From Rhodococcus sp. Z13 (GTDB taxonomy: Bacteria; Actinomycetota; Actinomycetes; Mycobacteriales; Mycobacteriaceae), in NCBI RefSeq assembly GCF_025837095.1, contig NZ_CP107551.1, positions 3,900,668-3,964,667 of the forward strand: DNA of 64,000 bases, given 5' to 3'. Below, piece by piece: positions 1 through 6,577 of the stretch; within the stretch, counting starts at the first letter, position 1; the number at the start of each line of letters is the position of its first letter. The position numbers and the translations under genes are program-made. The notes beneath the pieces were generated by a model. The model did not search any database and had not been told where the DNA came from. It was given only the letters and a program-made list of their open reading frames with translations.

Positions 1-1000
1 ACCCGTCGCGATGCTGCTGCGGCCGGGTAACTCGGGATCGAACACCGCCTCCGATCACATCACCGTGGTGCAGGACGCACTCGCACAGTTGCCGCTCGAC
101 CCGGCATACCGGGTCGGGAAGAAGGTACTGGTCCGTATCGACGGCGCCGGCGGTACCCACCACCTGATCGAGTACCTCACCAAGCGTCGCCTATCGTACT
201 CGATCGGATTCGGGTTGACCGACGCCCACGCCGACGCGATCGATCTGGTTCCGGAACAGGCATGGACCCCGGCTCACGACGCCGACGGGCAGGTCCGCGA
301 CGGTGCCTGGATCACCGAGATCACCGACCTACTCGACCTGTCCACCTGGCCGAAAGGCATGCGGGTGATCGTCCGGAAGGAGCGCCCACACCCCGGTGCG
401 CAGTTGCGGTTCACCGACCGCGACGGCCTACGCCTGACCGCGTTCGTGACGAACACCCGCCGCGGTCAGCTGCCAGATCTGGAGTTGCGGCATCGGCGAC
501 GGGCTCGGTGCGAGGACCGGATCCGGGCAGCGAAAGCCACCGGCTTGCAGAATCTTCCGTTGCACGGTTTCGACCAGAACCGCATCTGGTTGGCGCTCGT
601 GCAACTGGCATGCGAGCTGCTCGCGTGGATGCAGATGCTCGCCTTGACCGAGGTTCCAGCGCGGCGGTGGGAACCGAAACGGCTGCGGCTGCGGTTGCTG
701 TCGATCGCCGGGAAGATCGCCCGGCATGCCCGCCGTGTTCGTCTGCGACTGGCTGCGACAGCTCCGGATGTCGATCTTCTCGTGGCCAGCCTGAACCGGC
801 TCGCAGCGCTACCTGCGCCTGCGTGACCTGCATGTACCAGTTTCATCGAGACGAAAGGACACGATTTCCGGGGCCGTGGACCCCGACGCCACCCGACCGT
901 GTCGGGCAGTCGACCGTGGATGCACGCCGGATCCACGGTTTCCACACCCAATCCGAGACCGCTCAGGCCGGCACGCGGTCCGCGCGAAAGATTGAGGTTA
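1..1000 (+). mobile_element. IS1380-family insertion sequence, right part
   Basis: The element is recognised from its transposase gene, which enters from the left window edge. The non-coding stretch after the transposase stop (827 to about 1000) fits the 3' tail of such an element. The right end is probably near the AT-richer block around 985-1000, just before the HxlR regulator gene. I cannot see the left inverted repeat, so the exact end and any target duplication are guesses. Confidence 0.4.
2..826 (+). CDS. IS1380-family transposase (partial, N-terminus outside window)
   Basis: DDE transposase of the IS1380 family, which moves its own element by cut and paste. The frame is open to the window edge, and the first codons (PVAMLLRPGN) continue a family block, so the start lies upstream. 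Visible family features are the LRPGNSGSNTASDH segment, the LVRIDGAGGTHH strand with the second catalytic Asp, a WITEIT segment, RPHPGAQL, and the CEDRIRAAKATGL helix that carries the catalytic Glu. The C-terminus ends in ALPAPA, as in many actinobacterial members, so the visible part looks intact. Downstream is an HxlR regulator on the same strand. Whether the element is active cannot be judged without its left end. Confidence 0.88.
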   Translation, partial: PVAMLLRPGNSGSNTASDHITVVQDALAQLPLDPAYRVGKKVLVRIDGAGGTHHLIEYLTKRRLSYSIGFGLTDAHADAIDLVPEQAWTPAHDADGQVRDGAWITEITDLLDLSTWPKGMRVIVRKERPHPGAQLRFTDRDGLRLTAFVTNTRRGQLPDLELRHRRRARCEDRIRAAKATGLQNLPLHGFDQNRIWLALVQLACELLAWMQMLALTEVPARRWEPKRLRLRLLSIAGKIARHARRVRLRLAATAPDVDLLVASLNRLAALPAPA

Positions 1001-1050
1001 GCCACCCTGCGGGCCTGACTGTCAATAGCGAAGACAGCTACGATCGACGC

Positions 1051-1530
1051 ATGGAGTGGCTCGAGTACAGCACGGCCAACTGCTCGGTTCAGCGCACCCT
1101 CGAAGTCATCGGCGAGAAGTGGACGATGATCGTCCTGCGCGAGGTCTTCAACGGCGTGCGCCGGTTCGAGCAGATGCGCCGCCACACCGGCATCTCAGAA
1201 GCGGTCCTGTCGGCCCGGCTGCGCACCCTCGTCGAGGCCGGCGTCCTCGACACCGTCCCCTACCGGGAGGAGGGACGCCGCACCCGCCACGAGTACCGGC
1301 TCACCGACAAGGGCCGCGACCTCTATCCGATCCTCGTCGCGCTGCTGCAGTGGGGCGACAAGTACTGCGCCGACGACGACGGCCCCGCCCTGCTCATCGA
1401 ACACGCCGGATGCGGCGCCCCCGTGGAGGCGATCGTGCGGTGCACCGAAGGTCACGGTCCGTTGCGCCCCGACGAGGCCCGCACCCGCCCCGGCCCCACC
1501 GCCCGACCGCTGGAGACAACGGATCGATAA
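1051..1530 (+). CDS. HxlR-family winged-helix transcriptional regulator
   Basis: DNA-binding regulator of 159 residues, typical for the HxlR (MarR-like) family. The winged helix-turn-helix spans about residues 10-105, with family segments CSVQRTLEVIGEKWTMIVL, RRFEQMRRHTGISEAVLSARL and a wing rich in Arg and Glu followed by EYRLTDKGRDLYPIL. Cys11 precedes the first helix, as in redox- or aldehyde-sensing members, but one Cys does not prove sensing. The start is ATG 1051. The same frame is open far upstream through the transposon tail, so only the family N-terminus defines the start. The next genes on this strand are a possible small peptide and an alpha/beta hydrolase. A 13-bp stem hairpin at 1587-1615 probably ends this transcript. 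Confidence 0.9.
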   Translation: MEWLEYSTANCSVQRTLEVIGEKWTMIVLREVFNGVRRFEQMRRHTGISEAVLSARLRTLVEAGVLDTVPYREEGRRTRHEYRLTDKGRDLYPILVALLQWGDKYCADDDGPALLIEHAGCGAPVEAIVRCTEGHGPLRPDEARTRPGPTARPLETTDR

Positions 1531-1586
1531 CGGTCGCGGGCCGAACGAACAGTCGAGGTGTCGATTGCACACCGGTGGGTATCTCC

Positions 1587-1615
1587 GTGATCGACGCCGC
1601 GACGGCGTCGATCAC
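1587..1615 (+). terminator. hairpin terminator after hxlR
   Basis: Perfect 13-bp inverted repeat (GTGATCGACGCCG and its complement) with a CGA loop, 56 bases after the hxlR stop. No U-tract follows, which is common for terminators in high-GC actinobacteria. Confidence 0.6.
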
Positions 1616-1644
1616 GAAACCGTCGACCAACCGGAAGTATTCGC

Positions 1645-1731
1645 ATGATTCTCGGCTCGCTCGGACTCGGACTCGGACTCATCCTCGCGCCCGTTCTCGG
1701 CCTGATAGCAGGGCTCGGCATCGTCCTCTGA
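1645..1731 (+). CDS. possible 28-residue hydrophobic peptide
   Basis: Short frame starting at ATG 1645, preceded by GGAAG with a 7-base spacer, and ending in TGA at 1729-1731. The product starts MILGSLGLGLGL and consists almost only of Leu, Gly, Ile, Val and Ala, long enough for one membrane-spanning helix. It has no charged residue. It lies between two strong hairpins (1587-1615 upstream and 1736-1776 beginning 4 bases after the stop), as if it were its own short transcription unit. I do not recognise a family. It could be a membrane peptide, a toxin-like peptide, or chance. Confidence 0.4.
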   Translation: MILGSLGLGLGLILAPVLGLIAGLGIVL

Positions 1732-1735
1732 CCAC

Positions 1736-1776
1736 CGCAACCGCGCCCGCACCGCGACGGTGCCGGCGCGGTTGCG
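1736..1776 (+). terminator. long hairpin behind the small peptide frame
   Basis: Inverted repeat with arms CGCAACCGCGCC (1736-1747) and GGCGCGGTTGCG (1765-1776), continued by GCACC/GGTGC inside after one mismatch, with loop GCGAC. It sits between the 28-codon frame and the hydrolase gene and probably ends the small transcript. Confidence 0.6.
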
Positions 1777-1818
1777 TCCGCGCGATGAGTTCTCGCGCCG
1801 GCCCCGGTCTGTATCGGC

Positions 1819-2694
1819 ATGACCGAACCCGACACCCGCACACTCGACGTCCCCGGCGCCACCCTCGTCTACGACGTCCGCCCCGGCACCGGCGACCAGC
1901 GCCCGCTCGTCCTGGCCGGTTCCCCAATGGACGCAAGCGGATTCGTCTCGCTCGCCGCCTGTTTCGACGACCGCACCGTCGTCACCTACGACCCGCGCGG
2001 CACCGGTCGCGGCACCCGCCCCGACACCTCGATCCCGTCCACACCCGCGCGCCACGCCGACGACCTGCACCGCCTCCTCGTCGCACTCGAGCTCGGGCCT
2101 GTCGACCTGTTCGCGAGCAGCGGCGGGGCGGTCAACGCGCTCGAACTGGTCGCGACACATCCCGAGCAGGTGGCCACGCTGGTCGCGCACGAGCCGCCGA
2201 TCGTCGAACTGCTCCCCGACCGGGAGCAGGCGGAGACGGTCCGGGACCGTATCCACGAGACCTACCTGCGCAGCGGTCTCGGCCCGGCGATGGCCGAATT
2301 CATCGCCCTGATCGGCCACGAGGGCGAGATCCCGCCGGACTACCTCGACCGGCCCGCCCCGAACCCTGCGGACTTCGGCCTACCGGTGGAGGACGACGGC
2401 TCCCGCGACGACGTGCTCCTGGGCCAGAACTGGTTGTCGTGCACGGGCTATCACCCCGACCTCGATGCGCTGGCGACGGCGTCGACCCGCATCGTCGTCG
2501 CCGGGGGACGCGAGTCGGCACGACAGTTGTGCGGGCGGGTGGTAGCCGTGCTCGCCGAGCGCCTCGGCACCACCCCGGTGCTCTTCCCCGGCGACCACGG
2601 CGGTTTCATGGGCGAGGCGGAGGGGATGCCGGGTGATCCCGCGGCGTTCGCCGCCGTGCTCCGCGAGGTGCTGCAACCCACCCGCGTGAGTTGA
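1819..2694 (+). CDS. alpha/beta hydrolase
   Basis: Cytoplasmic alpha/beta-hydrolase-fold enzyme of 291 residues, substrate unknown. The fold is seen in the LVLAGSPMDAS strand and oxyanion region (about 30-40), TYDPRGTGRG (57-65) and the nucleophile elbow ASSGG (99-103). There the usual first Gly of G-x-S-x-G is Ala, and Ser101 would be the nucleophile. The acid probably lies in the VVAGGRES loop near 225 and the catalytic His in PGDHGGF near 255. There is no signal peptide. The ATG is about 40 bases after the hairpin at 1736-1776. The gene converges on the permease gene at 2740, with a bidirectional terminator between them. Esterase, peptidase or epoxide-hydrolase-like roles are all possible. 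Confidence 0.85.
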   Translation: MTEPDTRTLDVPGATLVYDVRPGTGDQRPLVLAGSPMDASGFVSLAACFDDRTVVTYDPRGTGRGTRPDTSIPSTPARHADDLHRLLVALELGPVDLFASSGGAVNALELVATHPEQVATLVAHEPPIVELLPDREQAETVRDRIHETYLRSGLGPAMAEFIALIGHEGEIPPDYLDRPAPNPADFGLPVEDDGSRDDVLLGQNWLSCTGYHPDLDALATASTRIVVAGGRESARQLCGRVVAVLAERLGTTPVLFPGDHGGFMGEAEGMPGDPAAFAAVLREVLQPTRVS

Positions 2695-2710
2695 CCACGA
2701 TTGCGGACCC

Positions 2711-2735
2711 GTACACCCCGTCGGACGGGGTGTAC
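2711..2735. terminator. bidirectional terminator
   Basis: Perfect 11-bp stem GTACACCCCGT with a CGG loop, between the convergent hydrolase (ends 2694) and permease (ends 2740) genes. Confidence 0.8.
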
Positions 2736-2739
2736 GCGT

Positions 2740-4704
2740 CTACTGCACACGCGAATCCGGTGTGTCGGCAGACGATTTCAGACGCCAGGGCACACTCGTC
2801 ACCATCACCCCGGGACGGAAGAGCAACCGGCTCTTCAACCGCAGCGCGCTCTGGTTGTGCAGCAGGTTCTCCCACCAGTGCCCCACCACGTACTCGGGGA
2901 TGAACACGGTCACGACGTCGCGCGGGGAGTGGCCCCGCACCCGCGCGACGTAGTCCAGCACCGGCCGGGTGATCTCCCGATAGGGCGACTCCAGCACCTT
3001 CAGCGGCACGGTGATGTCGCTGTCCTCCCATTCCTGCAGCAGTCGCCGGGTCTCGTCCTCGTCGACGTCGACGGTGATCGCCTCGAGTGTGTCGGGATGG
3101 GTCACGCCCGCATACGCGAGCGCGCGGCGGGTGGGGTGATGCAGCTTGGCCACCAGCACGATCGAATAGGTGCGGCTGGGCAGCAGACCGTCCCACTGCG
3201 CCGCGTCCAGCTCCCGCGCGACCCGCTCGTAGTGCCGGTGGATGGCCCGCATGAACACGAAGACGCACACCATCGCCAGGATCGCGATCCACGCGCCGGC
3301 GGCGAACTTCGTGACCAGCACGATCACCAGGACCGTGCCCGTCATCGCCAGGCCCACCGCGTTCACGGCGCGGGAACGCTGCATCCGCCGCCGGTCGCGC
3401 GCATCCGTCTCCGTGGCCAGCAGTCGCGTCCAGTGCCGCACCATGCCGGTCTGGCTCAACGTGAACGAGACGAACACACCGACGATGTAGAGCTGGATGA
3501 GATGCGTGACCTGCGCGTGGAACACCCACACGAGCACCATCGCGGCGACGGCGAGGAGCACGATGCCGTTGCTGAAGGCCAGCCGGTCGCCGCGGGTGCG
3601 CAACTGCGTCGGCAGGTGCCTGTCCTGCGCGAGTACCGATGCGAGAACGGGGAAACCGTTGAACGCGGTGTTCGCGGCCAGCCCCAGGATCAGCGCGGTC
3701 ACAGCGGTGACGAGATAGAAGCCGAGCGGGAACCCGGAGAACACCGTCTCGGCGATCTGCGCGACCATCGTCTTCTGGTGGTAGTCGTCCGGCGCTCCCA
3801 GCAGTTGCTGCTGCGGATCCTCCGCGATCACCACACCCAGCCTCTCGGCGAGCACGATGATGCCCATCAGCAGGGTGATCGCGATCGCGCCGAGCATGAG
3901 CAGGGTGGTCGCGGCGTTGCGCGATCTCGGTTTGCGGAAGGCGGGCACACCGTTGCTGATCGCTTCCACCCCGGTGAGGGCGGCGCACCCCGACGAGAAC
4001 GCCCGCGCCACCAGGAACGCGAACGCCAGCCCCACCAGATGCGAGTTCTCGGCGGCCAGCTGATAGTGCGACGACTCGGCGCGCAGGTCGTCGCCGAACA
4101 CCAGGATCCGGGCGAATCCCCAGCTCAGCATGACGGCGATGCAGAACATGAAGGCGTAGGTGGGGATCGCGAAGGCCGTTCCCGCCTCGCGCAGGCCCCG
4201 CAGGTTCACGGCGGTGAGCAGACCGATCGCGGCCAGGGCGAACAGCACTCTGTGGTGTTCGACGAAGGGCACGGCCGAACCGATGTTCTGCGCTGCCGAC
4301 GAGAGGGACACCGCGACCGTCAGGACGTAGTCGACGATCAGGGCGCTGCCCACCGCGAGGCCGGCCGTCGCGCCGAGGTTCGTGGTCGCGACCTCGTAGT
4401 CACCTCCTCCCGACGGGTAGGCGTGCACGTTCTGCCGGTAGCTCGCGACCACCACGACCAGCACGACGGCCACGGCCAGACCGATCCAGCCGGAGAAGGC
4501 GTAGGCGGAGAATCCCGCCACCGACAGCACCAGGAAGATCTCGTCCGGGGCGTAGGCGACGGACGACAACGCGTCGGAGGCGAAGACCGGCAGGGCGATG
4601 CGTTTGGGCAGCAGCGTGTGGCCGAGGGTGTCGCTGCGTAACGGCCTTCCCAACAACACGCGTTTGGCGATGTTGTCGTGGATCCTCGGCGCGGTGGTGG
4701 CCAT
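2740..4704 (-). CDS. APC-superfamily permease related to potassium transporter KimA
   Basis: Integral membrane transporter of 654 residues with about 12 hydrophobic segments (roughly 40-470) and a soluble C-terminal region of about 180 residues. The segments ASDALSSVAYAPDEI in the first helix and NVHAYPSGGGDYEVA resemble B. subtilis KimA (YdaO), a proton-coupled potassium importer. The closest actinobacterial relatives are usually annotated only as amino-acid permeases, so the substrate is inferred. An open frame extends 40 codons upstream, but ATG 4704 starts right before MATTAPRIHDNIAKR and is preceded by GGGAG, so I use it. It stands alone, convergent with the hydrolase and divergent from an RNA candidate at 4870-4960. 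A palindrome GAGCGTACGCTC lies at 4747-4758 in its leader. I did not find a clear c-di-AMP riboswitch. Confidence 0.82.
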   Translation of the reverse strand: MATTAPRIHDNIAKRVLLGRPLRSDTLGHTLLPKRIALPVFASDALSSVAYAPDEIFLVLSVAGFSAYAFSGWIGLAVAVVLVVVVASYRQNVHAYPSGGGDYEVATTNLGATAGLAVGSALIVDYVLTVAVSLSSAAQNIGSAVPFVEHHRVLFALAAIGLLTAVNLRGLREAGTAFAIPTYAFMFCIAVMLSWGFARILVFGDDLRAESSHYQLAAENSHLVGLAFAFLVARAFSSGCAALTGVEAISNGVPAFRKPRSRNAATTLLMLGAIAITLLMGIIVLAERLGVVIAEDPQQQLLGAPDDYHQKTMVAQIAETVFSGFPLGFYLVTAVTALILGLAANTAFNGFPVLASVLAQDRHLPTQLRTRGDRLAFSNGIVLLAVAAMVLVWVFHAQVTHLIQLYIVGVFVSFTLSQTGMVRHWTRLLATETDARDRRRMQRSRAVNAVGLAMTGTVLVIVLVTKFAAGAWIAILAMVCVFVFMRAIHRHYERVARELDAAQWDGLLPSRTYSIVLVAKLHHPTRRALAYAGVTHPDTLEAITVDVDEDETRRLLQEWEDSDITVPLKVLESPYREITRPVLDYVARVRGHSPRDVVTVFIPEYVVGHWWENLLHNQSALRLKSRLLFRPGVMVTSVPWRLKSSADTPDSRVQ

Positions 4705-4746
4705 GATCCCCGGCTCCCGTCCTGCGCATTCCGCGCATACAGAGCG

Positions 4747-4758
4747 GAGCGTACGCTC
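4747..4758. promoter_or_regulatory. palindrome upstream of the KimA-like gene
   Basis: Perfect 12-bp palindrome GAGCGTACGCTC, 43 bases before the permease start codon. It could be an operator; no regulator can be assigned from sequence. Confidence 0.35.
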
Positions 4759-4857
4759 GAATCCGGCCTTCGGCCACGCGGCCCGATGACCGTTTTTCAC
4801 CCATTCGGTCACCCTCTGGGTCACGGCGTACCAACAAGATCGGGTGTACCGTCAGGT

Positions 4858-4863
4858 TACGTT
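4858..4863 (+). promoter_or_regulatory. possible -10 box of C-loop RNA 1
   Basis: TACGTT lies about 7 bases before the position where the hairpin region would start (near 4870). No good -35 hexamer is obvious, so the call is tentative. Confidence 0.3.
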
Positions 4864-4869
4864 GCATTG

Positions 4870-4960
4870 GCAACATACCGTGCCGTGTCTCCTCCCCAGC
4901 CGACCGGCACGGTGGACCCCGCCGGCTCCTCCCCTCTTTGCCGGCGGGGTTCTCTCTTGT
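4870..4960 (+). ncRNA. candidate small RNA 1: two hairpins with CCTCCCC loops
   Basis: Two stems lie side by side. Stem 1 pairs ACCGTGCCG (4877-4885) with CGGCACGGT (4905-4913). Stem 2 pairs CCCCGCCGGC (4917-4926) with GCCGGCGGGG (4940-4949) and is followed by TTCTCTCTTGT, so it is also a rho-independent terminator. Both loops contain CCTCCCC. The U-rich tail fixes the plus orientation. The RNA lies between the divergent permease and thioesterase genes. Architecture recalls actinobacterial 6C RNA (two stem-loops with C-rich loops), but the loop sequence CCTCCCC differs from a plain C-run. A related copy is at 6219-6360, with a compensatory C-G to T-A change in stem 2. The RNA call is inference from structure. 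Confidence 0.7.
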
Positions 4961-5114
4961 CACGAAACGTCCGTTGCGGCCGGATCCCGTTCATTCTCCG
5001 GATCTTCCGGGGAAATAGTCCGTAACCCCGTCCCGCACAGCGAAATCCCTGCTTGACGCGCTGCTCCGCGCGCGGTCGACTACACCTTCGACGCCGACGA
5101 CCCGGAGGACACTC

Positions 5115-5789
5115 ATGACCGATTCCATCCTCGACCTCCACATCAACGACGGCCTGACCGACGAGGAGATCGATCACGAGAAGAACACCTACGGGCCGCT
5201 CGCCGAGGACGTCCGCGAGCTGATCCTGCTGGCCCTGCAGACCCGCGTCGACGCCGACGACGTCGCGCGCGCCCGCGAACACCTCGCCGCCGCCCGCGAG
5301 ATCCTCGAACGCGACCGCGAGACCGGCCCGTACGGCACGCGGTACAACGACTCGGGCCGCTACCGCACCTGGGGCAACGCCGTGATGGGACTGCGCAACG
5401 CCATCGCCCCCATCGGTGAGATCCACGAGGAACCGGACGGGCGCGTGTGGGCCGACTTCAGGCTCAACCCCGCCTACGAAGGACCCGCCGGCCACACCCA
5501 CGGCGGTGTCACGGCCCTGGTGCTCGACCAGATCCTCGGCGACGCGGCGCGCGCCGGTGGGCATCCCGGCATGACCGGCACCCTCACCGTCCGCTACCGC
5601 AGGCGCACACCCCTCGGCGCGTTGCACGCAGAGGCGAGGATCGACCGCGTCGAGGGCCGAAAGACCTTCGTGAAAGGACACATTGCCGACGCGGAGGGTG
5701 TCTGCGTCGAAGCCGAGGGCATCTTCATCGCGCCGCAGTGGATGATCGAGCACCGGGAGAACCTCGACACATCTCCGCGCCGCGAGTAG
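5115..5789 (+). CDS. PaaI-family acyl-CoA thioesterase
   Basis: Single hotdog-domain thioesterase of 224 residues, expected to hydrolyse acyl-CoA in the cytoplasm. The first 90 residues are helical and charged. The hotdog fold follows, with the signature HGGVTALVLDQILGDAA: His129-Gly-Gly and Asp138 at the usual active-site positions. This N-terminal extension plus C-terminal hotdog is the layout of THEM4-like proteins common in mycolic actinobacteria. The start ATG 5115 is preceded by GGAGGACACTC. Neighbours are the candidate small RNA upstream and a small membrane protein 75 bases downstream on the same strand. Substrate chain length cannot be read from sequence. Confidence 0.88.
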   Translation: MTDSILDLHINDGLTDEEIDHEKNTYGPLAEDVRELILLALQTRVDADDVARAREHLAAAREILERDRETGPYGTRYNDSGRYRTWGNAVMGLRNAIAPIGEIHEEPDGRVWADFRLNPAYEGPAGHTHGGVTALVLDQILGDAARAGGHPGMTGTLTVRYRRRTPLGALHAEARIDRVEGRKTFVKGHIADAEGVCVEAEGIFIAPQWMIEHRENLDTSPRRE

Positions 5790-5864
5790 CCGCTGCCCCG
5801 ATGCGCCGGCGGGCCGCCACTAGAGTGGACCGGCACACCGTCGGCGAGGGAAAGGGGAGGGCCG

Positions 5865-6137
5865 ATGTCCGATGCCGTCTTCCACTCGCTCGTGTTCATG
5901 TGCTCGCTGTTCGCTGCGGCGACCTGGTGCCTGGCGCGGCCGATCTTCCTGTCGAGCCTGGCGGTCGTCGTCGCGTCGCTGTTGTGGGTGCTGATGAACG
6001 GGCCGCTCGAGGGGCGGGTGCTGTACTCCGTGACACCGAACCACGGGCTCACCGAGGCGGACCTGCTTTCCGCTGTGGGCCTGGTCATCGCGTTGTGGGG
6101 GTTCCGAAGCGCCCGCAAATCGGACCGGAAGTCGTAG
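5865..6137 (+). CDS. small membrane protein, function unknown
   Basis: Hydrophobic protein of 90 residues with about three membrane segments (roughly 5-22, 26-45 and 66-82) and a basic C-terminus ending RSARKSDRKS. I do not recognise the family. The start ATG is preceded by AAAGGGGAGGGCCG, an unusually strong ribosome binding site. Its GGGGAGG is the exact complement of the CCTCCCC found in the loops of the RNA candidates on both sides of this gene, making it an obvious possible local target. It is followed on the same strand by the second RNA candidate. Confidence 0.7.
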   Translation: MSDAVFHSLVFMCSLFAAATWCLARPIFLSSLAVVVASLLWVLMNGPLEGRVLYSVTPNHGLTEADLLSAVGLVIALWGFRSARKSDRKS

Positions 6138-6218
6138 CTCTTCACAAAGAACAGCGCACAGGTCTCATTTTCGTCTCGATTGTGGACCTGCCGCCCGGGA
6201 CTGCCCTAGGCTTCGAGA

Positions 6219-6360
6219 CGGCCACGGCGTAGGTGTTCGGTGGCCGTGTCTCCCTGAAGTCCTCCCCGACACAGGAGATACAGCGCGAGGCCCCGTCGGC
6301 TCCTCCCCTCGATTCGCCGACGGGGCCCTTCCCTGTCTGCCTCCCCTATGGACAGGGTGC
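6219..6360 (+). ncRNA. candidate small RNA 2: three hairpins with CCTCCCC loops
   Basis: Three stems follow one another. GTGTCTCC (6246-6253) pairs with GGAGATAC (6274-6281) with one G-U. GGCCCCGTCGGC (6289-6300) pairs perfectly with GCCGACGGGGCC (6316-6327). CCCTGTC (6331-6337) pairs with GACAGGG (6351-6357). Every loop contains CCTCCCC. The middle hairpin is the counterpart of the terminator stem of RNA 1, with T-A in place of C-G, and both copies share GCCGTGTCTCC before the first loop. A possible -10 box TAGGCT is at 6207-6212, without a convincing -35. The 5' end near 6219 is an estimate. No U-tract follows, so the 3' end is uncertain. Confidence 0.6.
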
Positions 6361-6527
6361 AGGGAGTGATCCTACCCAGCCCAGAAGAGCGGTTATGTCA
6401 TGCGTTCGGACTACACCCCTCCTCGCCGCCTGTGATCCAGCCCTCCCTGCGGCGCAGTTCAGAGCATAGATCAATCTGCTCACTCGTGTGTATAGATCGG
6501 ATCGGGATTCGCACGTTCGACGGACAC
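6361..6527. other. intergenic stretch without a gene
   Basis: Between RNA candidate 2 and the terminator of the CAT permease I see no supported reading frame, repeat or RNA. Short frames here have no ribosome binding site and unnatural composition. Confidence 0.5.
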
Positions 6528-6563
6528 GGACCCGCCCGCACCGAGGTCGGTGCGGGCGGGTCC
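6528..6563 (-). terminator. terminator of the CAT permease
   Basis: Perfect 15-bp stem GGACCCGCCCGCACC with loop GAGGTC, starting 15 bases after the permease stop codon. Confidence 0.8.
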
Positions 6564-6577
6564 GGCGACGGGAGCGG

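Noticed and set aside
2606-4641. Long open frames antisense or shifted to the KimA-like gene (for example 2701-4641 plus)
   Set aside because: They arise from the codon bias of the real gene. Their translations are rich in Arg, His and Gln without family motifs.
4705-4860. Possible c-di-AMP (ydaO-yuaA) riboswitch in the KimA-like leader
   Set aside because: The conserved riboswitch core could not be recognised on the minus strand; only a short palindrome is present.
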